Source: Streptomyces sp. NL15-2K
GTDB lineage: Bacteria; Actinomycetota; Actinomycetes; Streptomycetales; Streptomycetaceae
Reading direction: 5' to 3'
NCBI RefSeq assembly: GCF_030551255.1
Contig: NZ_CP130630.1
Coordinates: 5,189,501 to 5,253,500 of the forward strand
DNA: 64,000 bases
Shown here: piece after piece, positions 24,646-34,500 of the stretch
Layout: every line of letters begins with the position of its first letter
How positions within the stretch are numbered: the first letter of the stretch is position 1
Position numbers and translations under genes: made by a program
The notes under the pieces: generated by a model
The model's database searches: none
What the model was told of the DNA's origin: nothing
The model's input: the letters and a program-made list of their open reading frames with translations, nothing else

Positions 24646-24776
24646 TCTCGCTAAACAAGCTGGCGCGTACAGAGATTCCCGTAACCCCGACCACGAAAAC
24701 CCGATTATCACCCTTACGAGTGAGACGGTGGCGGAAAGTGAACGCCACCCGGCACCCGACCGCGACCCTCGTGTCC

Positions 24777-24959
24777 ATGGGGACCAGCGTGCTGAGCTTG
24801 CGGATGGACGGGGAGCTGCTCGAGCGGCTCCGGCACCATGCCGCGAAACGGGGAATGAGCGTCCAGGACTATGTGGTCCGGACGCTCGCCCGCGACGACT
24901 TCGACGAGCGGTTCCAGGCCGCCGTCGAGGAGACGGAGAAGTTCTACGGGGTCACGTGA
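24777..24959 (+). CDS. Small ribbon-helix-helix-like protein
   Basis: 60 aa. VLSLRMDGELLERLRHHAAKR (about residues 4-24) followed by GMSVQDYVVRTLARDDF resembles the beta-helix-helix of Arc/CopG or Phd-type antitoxins. The tail is FQAAVEETEKFYGVT. No toxin gene adjoins it. It is divergent from the MarR-MFS operon. The start is uncertain: ATG 24777 or upstream GTG/ATG codons in frame. Confidence 0.65.
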   Translation: MGTSVLSLRMDGELLERLRHHAAKRGMSVQDYVVRTLARDDFDERFQAAVEETEKFYGVT

Positions 24960-24992
24960 CCCACGTTGTACGGGGGCACGTGACCCTCGGGA

Positions 24993-26441
24993 TCAGGTGA
25001 GGCCGAGCGCCGGCATCAGGTAGTAGAAGGCGAACACGGCCGACACGACGTACATCGCGGCGGGAATCTCCTTGCCGCGCCCGGCCGCCAGGCGCAGCAC
25101 GACGAAGGTGATGAAGCCCATGCCGATGCCGTTGGTGATCGAGTAGGTGAACGGCATCATGACCATCGTCACGAAGGCCGGGATGGCGATCGTGTGATCG
25201 GCCCAGTCGATCTCCTTGACCGAGCCGGCCAGGATCAGGAAGCCGACGGCGAGCAGGGCCGGGGTGGCCGCCTGGGACGGGACCATCGTGGCGACGGGCG
25301 TCAGGAACAGCGCCACGGCGAACAGCCCGCCGGTGACGACGTTCGCGAAGCCGGTCCGGGCGCCCTCGCCGACACCCGCCGTGGACTCGACGAAGGCGGT
25401 GGTGGCCGAGGAGGAGCCGGCCCCACCGGCGGCGACCGCGAGGCCGTCGACGAAGAGGACCTTGTTGATGCCGGGCATCTGACCCTGCGCGTCGGTCAGC
25501 TCGGCCTCGTCGCTGACGCCCATGATCGTGCCCATCGCGTCGAAGAAGCACGACAGCAGCACGGTGAAGACGAAGAGGACGCCGGTCAGGAGGCCGACCT
25601 TGGCGAAGCCGCCGAAGAGGCTGACCTGGCCGATCAGGCCGAAGTCGGGGGTGGCGACGGGGTTGCCCGGCCACTTGGGAGTGGTGAGCCCCCAGGAGGG
25701 GATGTCCGCGACCGCGTTGATCACGACCGCCAGGACGGTCATCGTGACGATCGAGATGAGGATCGCGCCGGAGACCTTGCGGACGATGAGCGCGAGGGTG
25801 AGCAGGGCGCCCAGGACGAAGACGAGCGCCGGCCAGCCGCCCAGGTGCCCGTCGCCGCCGAGCTGGAGCGGGACGGTGGTCCGGGCGGCGTCCGGGATGC
25901 GGGAGACGAAGCCGGAGTCGACCAGGCCGATCAGCATGATGAACAGGCCGATGCCGATGGAGATGGCCTTGCGGAGGCCGTAGGGGACGGCGTTCATCAC
26001 GCGCTCGCGCAGGCCGGTGGCGACGAGCAGCATGACGATGAAGCCGGCGAGGACGACCATGCCCATCGCGTCGGGCCAGGACATCCGGGGCGCGAGCTGG
26101 AGTGCGACCACCGAGTTCACACCGAGCCCGGCGGCGAGCGCGATGGGCACGTTGCCGATGACGCCCATGAGCAGCGTGGTGAACGCGGCGGTCACGGCCG
26201 TCGCCGTCACCAGCTGCCCGTTGTCGAGCTGGTGCCCGTACATGTCCTTCGCGCTGCCCAGGATGATCGGGTTCAGCACGATGATGTAGGCCATCGCGAA
26301 GAAGGTGGCGAACCCGCCGCGGATCTCCCGGGGCAGGGTGCTGCCGCGCTCGGAGATCTTGAAGTAGCGGTCGAGAGCGCCGTACGCGGGCGTGCCGCCC
26401 GGCTGCGGCGCGGGAACCCTGGCGGGGGCCGAGGTGGACAT
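24993..26441 (-). CDS. NCS2 family purine permease (AzgA/PbuG-like)
   Basis: 482 aa with 12-14 membrane segments. Diagnostic stretches: EIRGGFATFFAMAYIIVLNP, GLGVNSVVA, SIGIGLFIMLIGLVDSGF, CFFDAMGTIMGVSDEAEL and SSSATTAFVESTAGVGEGAR. These define the AzgA-like adenine/guanine/hypoxanthine permeases. Proton-driven purine base uptake is expected. ATG 26441 has GAGG 7 bp upstream. Confidence 0.9.
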   Translation of the reverse strand: MSTSAPARVPAPQPGGTPAYGALDRYFKISERGSTLPREIRGGFATFFAMAYIIVLNPIILGSAKDMYGHQLDNGQLVTATAVTAAFTTLLMGVIGNVPIALAAGLGVNSVVALQLAPRMSWPDAMGMVVLAGFIVMLLVATGLRERVMNAVPYGLRKAISIGIGLFIMLIGLVDSGFVSRIPDAARTTVPLQLGGDGHLGGWPALVFVLGALLTLALIVRKVSGAILISIVTMTVLAVVINAVADIPSWGLTTPKWPGNPVATPDFGLIGQVSLFGGFAKVGLLTGVLFVFTVLLSCFFDAMGTIMGVSDEAELTDAQGQMPGINKVLFVDGLAVAAGGAGSSSATTAFVESTAGVGEGARTGFANVVTGGLFAVALFLTPVATMVPSQAATPALLAVGFLILAGSVKEIDWADHTIAIPAFVTMVMMPFTYSITNGIGMGFITFVVLRLAAGRGKEIPAAMYVVSAVFAFYYLMPALGLT

Positions 26442-26592
26442 GCGGGACCTCATCACCGGCGGACTTCCCCCAGGCCGCATGGGTGTTTCCTACGAACAGA
26501 AGCGATCAGAGACAAAACCGTTTCAGTATGAACATATGAGGTTCGGAGCGCTATCTCCGCGCGTAGACCTCGTCGCCTCGTAAGCTGTGACC

Positions 26593-26874
26593 ATGGCCAA
26601 ATGGACCCCGAAGCACGAGGCGCCCGAGCCCCTTGAGGGCCCCGTCGTCGCCACCATCACCGGTGGCACGATCATCTGGTTCGTCCTCTTCCTGGTCCAG
26701 CTCCCCTTCTACGGCTGGTTCGACGACCACGGCCACACCTGGTGGCTGTGGACCTGCCTGGCCGGGGGCGGCCTGGGCTTCATCGGCATCTGGTACGTCC
26801 ACAAGCGCGACGCGGCGATCAAGAGGGCGGCGACCGCTGACGAAGAAGCCTCGGCCGCCGCCGCCGCCGAGTGA
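26593..26874 (+). CDS. DUF2530 membrane protein
   Basis: 93 aa with two membrane helices (about 22-42 and 52-70: TGGTIIWFVLFLVQLPFY and WWLWTCLAGGGLGFIGIWYV) and an Ala/Glu-rich tail. Matches the actinobacterial DUF2530 family, function unknown. Divergent from the purine permease. Confidence 0.85.
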   Translation: MAKWTPKHEAPEPLEGPVVATITGGTIIWFVLFLVQLPFYGWFDDHGHTWWLWTCLAGGGLGFIGIWYVHKRDAAIKRAATADEEASAAAAAE

Positions 26875-26986
26875 CCCGCCGCGCGTAGTACCACGGCATC
26901 AATCGTCACCGTCTCCCTCATCCCCAAGTCGGATCTTCCGCCCACTCGGCGGGTGAACCCCCAAATCCGCACGTACCGTCGAACGC

Positions 26987-29380
26987 ATGACGCACACCGA
27001 CGCGGGCACCGAACTCGGCCCTGTGCACCCCACCGCGATCCCGACCCCGGTGACCGGCCTCACAGCATCCGAAGTCGCGGAGCGCGTCGCACGCGGCGAG
27101 ATCAACGACGTGCCGGTGCGCAGCAGCCGCTCCACCGCCGACATCGTCCGGGCGAACGTCTTCACCCGGTTCAACGCGATCATCGGCGTGCTCTGGGTGA
27201 TCATGCTGTCCGTCGCGCCGATCCAGGACAGCCTGTTCGGCTTCGTGATCCTCGCCAACACCGGCATCGGGATCGTCCAGGAGTGGCGGGCGAAGAAGAC
27301 CCTGGACTCGCTCGCGGTGATCGGCGAGGCCCGCCCCACCGTCAGACGGGACGGCGTGGCCGCCGAGGTCAGCACCTCGGAGATCGTGCTGGACGACCTC
27401 ATAGAGATCGGTCCCGGCGACAAGGCCGTCGTCGACGGCGTGTGCGTCGAGGCCGACAACCTGGAGATCGACGAGTCGCTGCTCACCGGCGAGGCGGACC
27501 CGGTGGTCAAGCGGCCGGGGGATCGGATCATGTCCGGAAGCTTCGTGGTCGCGGGCGGCGGCGCCTTCCAGGCGACCAAGGTCGGCCGCGAGGCCTACGC
27601 CGCCCAGCTCGCCGAGGAGGCCTCCCGCTTCACGCTCGTCCACTCCGAGCTGCGCTCCGGCATCTCCACGATCCTCAAGTACGTCACCTGGATGATGGTC
27701 CCGACCGCGCTCGGCCTGATCATCAGCCAGCTGTTCGTCAAGGACAACGACCTCAAGGACTCCATCGCCCGCACGGTCGGCGGCATCGTGCCGATGGTCC
27801 CGGAGGGGCTGGTCCTGCTCACCTCGGTCGCCTTCGCCATCGGCGTCATCCGACTCGGCCGAAAACAGGTCCTGGTCCAGGAACTGCCGGCCATCGAGGG
27901 CCTCGCCCGCGTCGACACGGTCTGCCTCGACAAGACGGGCACGCTGACCGAGGGCGGCATGGACGTCACCGAGCTGCGGGCGCTGAACGGCAGCGACGAG
28001 TCGTACGTCCGCAAGGTCCTCGGCGCCCTCGGCGAGTCCGATCCCCGCCCCAACGCCTCCCTCCAGGCGATCATCGCCGCCTACCCGGACGCGGAGGACT
28101 GGCGCTGCACCGAGTCCCTCCCCTTCTCCTCCGCCCGCAAGTACAGCGGGGCCTCCTTCAGCGACGGCAACGGGGAGGCCGGCACCTGGCTCCTCGGCGC
28201 CCCCGACGTCCTGCTCCCCGACGACGACCCCGCCCTCACCGAGACCGAGCGCCTCAACGAACAGGGGCTGCGGGTGCTGCTGCTGGCCCGCGCCGCACGC
28301 GACCTCGACAGTCCCGAGGTCGCGAAGGAAGCCAAGCCCACCGCCCTCGTCGTACTGGAACAGCGCCTGCGGCCGGATGCGGCCGACACCCTGCGCTACT
28401 TCGCCGAGCAGAACGTCGACGCCAAGGTCATCTCCGGCGACAACGCGGTGTCGGTGGGCGCGGTGGCTTCGAAGCTGGGGCTGAGCGGAACCACGATCGA
28501 CGCGCGCCGGCTCCCCGCCGACCAGGAGGGGATGGCCACGGCCCTCGACGAGGGCACGGTCTTCGGGCGGGTCACCCCGCAGCAGAAGCGGGACATGGTG
28601 GGGGCGCTGCAGTCCCATGGCCACACGGTCGCGATGACCGGCGACGGCGTGAACGACGTCCTCGCCCTCAAGGACGCCGACATCGGCGTGTCCATGGGCT
28701 CGGGCTCCGAGGCCACCCGGGCGGTCGCGCAGATCGTGCTGCTCGACAACAGCTTCGCGACGCTCCCCTCCGTGGTCGCGGAGGGCCGCCGGGTCATCGG
28801 CAACATCACCCGAGTCGCCACGCTCTTCCTCGTCAAGACCGTCTACTCGGTGCTGCTGGCCATCCTGGTGGTGTGCTGGCAGGTGGAATACCCCTTTCTC
28901 CCCCGCCACCTGACCCTGCTCTCCACCCTGACCATCGGCGTCCCGGCCTTCTTCCTCGCCCTCGCGCCCAACAAGGAACGCGCGAAGCCGAACTTCGTAC
29001 GGCGGGTCATGCGGTACTCGATCCCCGGCGGGATCTTGGCGGCGACGGCGACTTTCACGACGTATCTGATCGCCCGGAACCACTACTCCGGCAGCGGCGC
29101 GCTGGACGCGGAGACCAGCGCCGCGACGCTGACGCTCTTCCTGATCTCGATGTGGGTACTGGCGATCATCGCCCGCCCGTACACCTGGTGGCGGATCGCG
29201 CTGGTCGCGGCGATGGGCGCCGGGTTCCTGCTGGTGCTGGTGGTGCCGTGGTTGCAGGAGTTCTTCGCGCTGAAGCTGGTCGGGGTGACGATGCCGTGGA
29301 TCGCGGTCGGCATCGCGGTGGTGGCGGCGGTCGCCCTGGAGGTGCTGTGGAGGTGGGTCGACCGCCGTTTCCCGGCGTGA
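26987..29380 (+). CDS. P-type cation-transporting ATPase (CtpE-like)
   Basis: 797 aa. The phosphorylation motif is DKTGTLTEGG with Asp315. The actuator loop is ESLLTGEADPV. The membrane motif VPEGLVLLTS replaces the CPx of heavy-metal pumps. The hinge is TGDGVNDVLALKDADIGV. About 10 membrane segments. This combination fits the mycobacterial CtpE subgroup, reported to import calcium and support the envelope. Ion specificity here is an inference. Monocistronic and convergent with the secreted protein at 29394. Confidence 0.88.
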   Translation: MTHTDAGTELGPVHPTAIPTPVTGLTASEVAERVARGEINDVPVRSSRSTADIVRANVFTRFNAIIGVLWVIMLSVAPIQDSLFGFVILANTGIGIVQEWRAKKTLDSLAVIGEARPTVRRDGVAAEVSTSEIVLDDLIEIGPGDKAVVDGVCVEADNLEIDESLLTGEADPVVKRPGDRIMSGSFVVAGGGAFQATKVGREAYAAQLAEEASRFTLVHSELRSGISTILKYVTWMMVPTALGLIISQLFVKDNDLKDSIARTVGGIVPMVPEGLVLLTSVAFAIGVIRLGRKQVLVQELPAIEGLARVDTVCLDKTGTLTEGGMDVTELRALNGSDESYVRKVLGALGESDPRPNASLQAIIAAYPDAEDWRCTESLPFSSARKYSGASFSDGNGEAGTWLLGAPDVLLPDDDPALTETERLNEQGLRVLLLARAARDLDSPEVAKEAKPTALVVLEQRLRPDAADTLRYFAEQNVDAKVISGDNAVSVGAVASKLGLSGTTIDARRLPADQEGMATALDEGTVFGRVTPQQKRDMVGALQSHGHTVAMTGDGVNDVLALKDADIGVSMGSGSEATRAVAQIVLLDNSFATLPSVVAEGRRVIGNITRVATLFLVKTVYSVLLAILVVCWQVEYPFLPRHLTLLSTLTIGVPAFFLALAPNKERAKPNFVRRVMRYSIPGGILAATATFTTYLIARNHYSGSGALDAETSAATLTLFLISMWVLAIIARPYTWWRIALVAAMGAGFLLVLVVPWLQEFFALKLVGVTMPWIAVGIAVVAAVALEVLWRWVDRRFPA

Positions 29381-29393
29381 GGGCCGCCGGCGG

Positions 29394-30293
29394 TTACCTC
29401 ACGTCGACGTAGTCACCGACGGCGTTGACCGCCGGTGTCGTCGTGGTGCCCGCGAAGCTGAAGCGCCAGTAGCCGTCGTAGGTGGCCGTGGCGGTGGCCT
29501 TCAGGTTGCCGTACAAGTCCGAGTAGACAGTCTTGACGGTGGTGTACGTGCTGGTGCCGGCCTTGCGGAACTGGAGCTTGACCGGCTGGTTGGTGTAGCC
29601 GTGGTACTTGTTGTCCTCCCAGTTGGCGCGGGCCAGCTTGCCCGTGGAGGTCACGGTCTTGCCCTTGTAGACCGGCTCGGGACCGGCGTTGACGTTCAGC
29701 GTGGAGTAGCGCTGGACCTTGGTGGTGCCGAGGCCGCCCTGGTCGGCTTCCGCCGAGTTGCTGTAGGTGAGGGCCAGCGCGCCGGCCGACCAGGTGCCGG
29801 CGTCGGCGTTGATCAGTTCCCCCTCGGCCGGGTAGATGTCGATGTCACCCTTGCAGGTGGCGGTGGTCGACGAAGTCGCGGTGCAGGTCGCCGGGTAGTC
29901 GCCGAACAGCATGTTGGACGGGGAGTCGTACGAGCCCTTGTAGATGTAGGGGCCGGTGGCGAAGTCGTCGGAGGTGATGTCGACGTCCGAGCCGTGGGTC
30001 ATCGTGTACGTGACCGTGCTGGCGACCTTGTTGGTGGTGCCGACCTTGATCGCCGCGGCGATCTTGAGGTTCGAGAAGGTGACGTCCAGGGCCGTCGTGT
30101 CGGCGGAGGTGCTGAACGCGGTGATGCCGGAGTGTGCGGTGTGCGCGGTGTGCGCGGTGTGCGCTGCGGCGAAGGCCTTCGCGGCGTCCGTACGGAAGGA
30201 CGACGAGGTGTCGGCGGCCTGCGCGGCCGGCACGGCGAGGGCGGAGAGAGCCAGGGCGCCGGTGACGGCGGCCACGGTGGCACGGATGCGCAT
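29394..30293 (-). CDS. Secreted protein, paralogue A
   Basis: 299 aa. The Sec signal MRIRATVAAVTGALALSALA, ending VPAAQA, is nearly identical to that of the next gene. The mature N-terminus has a HTAHTAHTAH tandem repeat encoded by 9-bp units. The C-terminal roughly 110 residues (PVYKGKTVTSTGKLARANW, GYTNQPVKLQFRKAGTSTYT, AVNAVGDYVDVR) match paralogue B and resemble an Ig-like/bacterial surface fold. Two Cys residues (ATCTAT, ATCKGD) may form a disulphide. Role unknown. Confidence 0.82.
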   Translation of the reverse strand: MRIRATVAAVTGALALSALAVPAAQAADTSSSFRTDAAKAFAAAHTAHTAHTAHSGITAFSTSADTTALDVTFSNLKIAAAIKVGTTNKVASTVTYTMTHGSDVDITSDDFATGPYIYKGSYDSPSNMLFGDYPATCTATSSTTATCKGDIDIYPAEGELINADAGTWSAGALALTYSNSAEADQGGLGTTKVQRYSTLNVNAGPEPVYKGKTVTSTGKLARANWEDNKYHGYTNQPVKLQFRKAGTSTYTTVKTVYSDLYGNLKATATATYDGYWRFSFAGTTTTPAVNAVGDYVDVR

Positions 30294-30321
30294 GTGTTCC
30301 CCAGGTGGAGAAGTGATCTAG

Positions 30322-30353
30322 GAGTCTCTTGACTCGGGTGATCAGATCCGCGA
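30322..30353. promoter_or_regulatory. Shared regulatory motif upstream of paralogue A
   Basis: Dyad GAGTCTCTTGACTC (30322-30335) followed by GATCAGATCCGCGA (30340-30353). The same pair with the same 18-bp offset occurs upstream of paralogue B, so both genes are probably controlled together. Confidence 0.55.
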
Positions 30354-30430
30354 GGGGCGGGGAGAGTTGTGGCCACCTGGCTTGATTTGGCCGGCGCATA
30401 GCCAATGCTTAGCTCGCGTATGACACAAAC

Positions 30431-30468
30431 GGAAACGCCGACCCCTGGAGACCCGGGGCCGGCGTTCC
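30431..30468 (-). terminator. Terminator after paralogue B
   Basis: GGAAACGCCGACCCC (30431-30445) pairs with GGGGCCGGCGTTCC (30455-30468) around a short loop, 29 nt downstream of the minus-strand stop at 30497. Confidence 0.75.
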
Positions 30469-30496
30469 GATTGTTACCGCTTGTTACCGCGCGTGG

Positions 30497-31372
30497 TCAC
30501 CTCACGTCGACGAAGTCACCCGTGGCGTTGACCGCCGGGGTGGTCGAGGTGCCCGCGAAGGAGTACCGGAAGTAGCCGTCGGCGGACGCCTTCACGGTGG
30601 TGCTCAGGTTGCCCGTGGAGTTCGTCTTGATGGTCTTCACGGTGGTGTAGGTGGTGCTGCTCTTCTTGCGGAACTGGAGCTTGACCGGCTGGTTGGTGTA
30701 GCCGGCGTACTTGAAGGTCTCCCAGTTGGCGCGAGAGAGCTTGCCGGTGATGGTGATGGTCTTGCCCTTCTTCACCGGCTCCGGGGAGGCGTTGACCGTC
30801 AGCTTCGACAGCCTCTGGACCTTGTGGGTCCTGTAGAAGTCGTTCCAGTAGATCTCGCCGTCAGCGGAGAGGGCGCCCACGGTGACGTGCCAGGTACCGG
30901 CCAGCAGGTTGGCGTACAGGTCACCGATCCCACCGCCGGTCACACCAGGTGTGGCCGTGATGGTGAGCTTGCAGTTCGACGTCGTGGCGCTGGTGGCCGT
31001 GCAGTTGGCCACCTCCTCGTTCGGCGGGAGGAAGCCGTCGACGTCCTCCTCGACGTCCGTTCCGTGCCACAGGTCGATGTAGGCGTCCTCGATGCCGCTG
31101 GGGTGGCTGGCAGTCAGGGACACGGTGATGGTCTTGGCGGCGCTGGCGCCGACGACGACGTTCTTGCCGGCGTTCACCTTGACATTGGAGACGGTGGGCG
31201 CGGCGGCGGCAGTGCTGAACGCCGACTTGGCGGAGGAGGCGCCGAAGCGCTCCGCGGCGCTCGGCCGGTCCAGGCTCGCGGCACCCTGCGAGTCGGCCTG
31301 CGCGGCCGGTACGACGAGGGCGGACAGGGCCAGGGCGCCGGTGACGGCGGCCACGGTGGCACGTATGCGCAT
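30497..31372 (-). CDS. Secreted protein, paralogue B
   Basis: 291 aa, same signal peptide as paralogue A (MRIRATVAAVTGALALSALV) and the same C-terminal domain (PVKKGKTITITGKLSRANW, GYTNQPVKLQFRKKSS, AVNATGDFVDVR). The middle differs: NVKVNAGKNVVVGASAAKTI and SHPSGIEDAYIDLWHGTDV. A tandem duplication with a diverged central region is the simplest explanation. Expected to be extracellular; function unknown. Confidence 0.82.
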   Translation of the reverse strand: MRIRATVAAVTGALALSALVVPAAQADSQGAASLDRPSAAERFGASSAKSAFSTAAAAPTVSNVKVNAGKNVVVGASAAKTITVSLTASHPSGIEDAYIDLWHGTDVEEDVDGFLPPNEEVANCTATSATTSNCKLTITATPGVTGGGIGDLYANLLAGTWHVTVGALSADGEIYWNDFYRTHKVQRLSKLTVNASPEPVKKGKTITITGKLSRANWETFKYAGYTNQPVKLQFRKKSSTTYTTVKTIKTNSTGNLSTTVKASADGYFRYSFAGTSTTPAVNATGDFVDVR

Positions 31373-31451
31373 GTGTTCCCCACGTTGAAAGGGGCCCCGC
31401 CGCCCGTCGTTGCACACGGCTCGTGGTCACGGCGAGGCCCAAGTGATCGCA

Positions 31452-31483
31452 GAGTCTGTTGACTCGTCAGATCAGATTCGCGA
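31452..31483. promoter_or_regulatory. Shared regulatory motif upstream of paralogue B
   Basis: GAGTCTGTTGACTC (31452-31465) and GATCAGATTCGCGA (31470-31483), same order and spacing as at 30322-30353. About 80-110 bp upstream of ATG 31372. Confidence 0.55.
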
Positions 31484-31536
31484 CGCAAGGGAACGGTTGT
31501 GCGATCAGTGAGGGAAATGTGCAGGAAATTCAAAGA

Positions 31537-34500
31537 TCAGTCGAACCACCGATCCCGCGCCAACTCCTCCGTCCGCGAAGGATCCTCCAGCAGCGCCGCC
31601 ACCTCGAACCGCCGAGGCCACTGCCTCGCCGCCCAGGCCAGCCCGGCGGCCACGCCCTCCACAGTCGCGGCGTGCAGCACCCCGTCCGCCGTGAGCCGCC
31701 AGTCCAACGCGACCCCGTCGACGACCAGTTCCTCGTGCTCGACGTACGACGAAGGGGTCCGCGCCCCGAGCAGCACCCGCACCGACTCCGGTACGTCGTG
31801 CTCCGTGCCCTCGGAGGACACCTCGCCCGTGACGGACTCGCTCAGGCGCCGCACCTGGAAGAGCTCGGCCAGCTCGGCCGCCCGTGTCGGCCGGACCGGC
31901 AGCAGCGGGACGCCCTCCGTGAACGGGAGCAGGTCCGGCGAGTCGACGACCACGGCGTCGGCCGCGTCCACGACCTCCACCCGCCCGTCCACGACGGCCC
32001 GCAGCTCGTCCGGCAGGGTCACCTGGTCGGGGTCCAGGTCGGCCAGCGCGCTGTAGAGGGCGTGCAGTTGGGTGGACGTGACCCGACGGTCCGGGTCGGC
32101 GAGGCGGTCGAGGAGCTCCGCCGCACCCCCCGGCTCGTCCAGCAGCGCGGCCACCGACGTCCGTACGCCCAGCGCCCGCAGCACCTGCTCGTCGTCGAAG
32201 CCGGTCGCGTCGGCCTCGTCGTAGAGGCCGCGCAGGAGCGGGTCGCCGCCGGCGGCCAGGAGGCCGGCCGGGCGGCGGCCGTCGAGCACCGGGTGCCCGC
32301 GCAGCCACCAGGCCGTGTACGGCCGTACGACCTCGTGCGTGCCGTCGGGGAGAAGGATCCGTACCGGTTGGACGATCGCGTCACGCAAGGGGGGTTGCGA
32401 CAGCAGCGCCAGCGCCTGGGGCCACTTGTCGTCGTCGACCAGGTCCAGGTCCCGTACGGCGACGAGCTCCGTGGCGACCGGCGGTACGGGGGTGTCCGGG
32501 AAGCGGTCGAGGATGTCCTCGCACCACACGTCCACGGCGTCCAGCAGACCCGCGTCGTCGGGCTCGGCGAAGTCTCCTTCGCGGGGCTCCAGTTCGTCCG
32601 GGTCGAGGACGACGTCGGTGGCGCGGACGAGCGCGAAGCTGGCGAGAACGCCGCAGGCGGCCAGCGGTTGTTCGCCCCACTTGTCCGCCAAGTCGGCGTC
32701 CACCGCGGCGAGTTCCCCTTCCCGCATGACCTGGTGGAAGGGGCTGCCGGGGAGGACGAGTTCGCCCGCGGGTGCCGGTTCCCCGTCCTCGTCGGGGAGA
32801 GCGAGGGCGCCGAGCCAGGGCTCGTCGCCGGGTTCCAGGCCGGCGTCCCGGACGAGGGCGAGGACGGTGTCGGCGAGCTCCTCGGCGTCGGGAGCGTCCT
32901 GCTCCCAGTCCAGTCCGCCCTCGTCGTCGAGGGACGCGGCTACGGCGGCCCTGACCTGCGGCGTCGTGAGAACGGCTCGCGCAGTCGCGGGCAGCGCGCC
33001 GAGCTTCTCCAGGAGCGGGTGGGCGGCGTCCGGGTGAGCGACCTTGAGGCCGAGCCGGGCGAGGACCTCGGGGTCGATACGGGCCGCGTCCGGGATGGGG
33101 AGGAGGACCTGGCGGGGGCCGATGGTGGTCCGGCCGTCGGCGAGCGGCACGGGCAGCCCGGAGAGCCGGTCCGGGTCGACGCCGGCGAGGCTGTCGTAGA
33201 GCCGCCGCCACCAGTCCGGGGCCTTCTCCAGCCCCGCCAGCCGGTCCACGGCGTCGGTGAGCGGGACCCTGGCAACACCCAACGTCCGCAGCTCCACGCG
33301 CCGTTCGAGCCCGGCGGGGAGGAGGGTGGGAAGCACCTCGGCGAGGACGCGCACAGTATCCGTACCCGCCCCTTCCACCACCTCGGCGTCGCGGGGGCGG
33401 AGGGATTCGGGCAGGTCGGTGTCGTGACGGGCGGGTTCGAGGGCCGGGGGCAGGAAGGAGGTCCGGGGCAGCCGTTCGAGGATCGCCTGGCGCAGCGCGC
33501 CGTCCAGCTCGCCCTTGCCCAGCGGGCCGGGCACGAGGTCGATGATGCCGGTGGTCACCGGCCGCCAGTCGGCGAGGAGCGCGGCATACGCGTCCGCCGC
33601 CCGCTGGACCAGGAAGTCGGTCAGCGGGCCGGGCGCGGCATGCCGGCGGGTGGAGTCCAGCGGGAAGGACGCGATGAGCAGGGCGGGCACGCCGAGGGGC
33701 TCGTCGCTGGGGGTGGGCGCGTGGACGAAGGGGCTGGTGCGGGGGCGGGCCGGGGTGCCGTCGGTGGCGTCGACGGGCACGGCCCAGGTGACCGACCAGT
33801 GGGGGCGCAGGCGCTCCTCGACGGGGCGGTCGGCTAGCAGGTCCGGCGTGAGCGGCCCGTGCGCGGCGGTCGTACGCCAGTAGGTCGTACCGTCCCGCGA
33901 ATCCTCTACGACGGTGAAGGCCCCGTCGGTACGGCGGCGCAGGGTCCGGGTCTCCTCGGTCTCGATCTCGATCACGACCTCTTCGAGGCCGGGGAGGGCG
34001 AGGAGGAGAGCGTCGTCGACGGCGTTCAGGAGACGCTCGGCGAGATCGGCGGCGGCCGTGTCTCGCAGGGGCAGGATGACGGCCGTCTCGTACGGGTCGG
34101 GGGCGGTGCCCTCGGCGGCGAAGGGAAGCCGGAGAAGCGGCACGTGCCCGTCACGGCGGCGGATCTCGTCCCCCAGCCCCGGGCTGTGCCGGGCCGTGTC
34201 GGCGGCCAGGACCCGGGCCTCGCCGAGGGACCAGCGGACGCCGCCGTGCCGGCCGACGACGGCGGGCTCGTCGGTGACGGCGAGAACGGCGGCGAACCCG
34301 ACGCCGAAGCGGCCGACGGAGGGGGTGTCGCGTTTGGCGGAGGCGCGGAGGGTCGACAGGGACTCCACTCCCGCCGCGTCGAGAGGGGCGCCGGTGTTGG
34401 CGGCGACGAGGACGCCGTCGCGGAGGGTGAGGCGGAGGCGGCCGGGTACGCCCGCCCTGGCGGCGGCATCGGCGGCGTTCTGGGCGAGCTCGACGACGAG

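Noticed and set aside
26918..29083. Very long open frame (over 700 codons) antisense to the P-type ATPase
   Set aside because: It mirrors the codon bias of the ATPase gene; its protein is low-complexity Arg/Gly/Asp-rich with no domain, as expected of a high-GC shadow frame.
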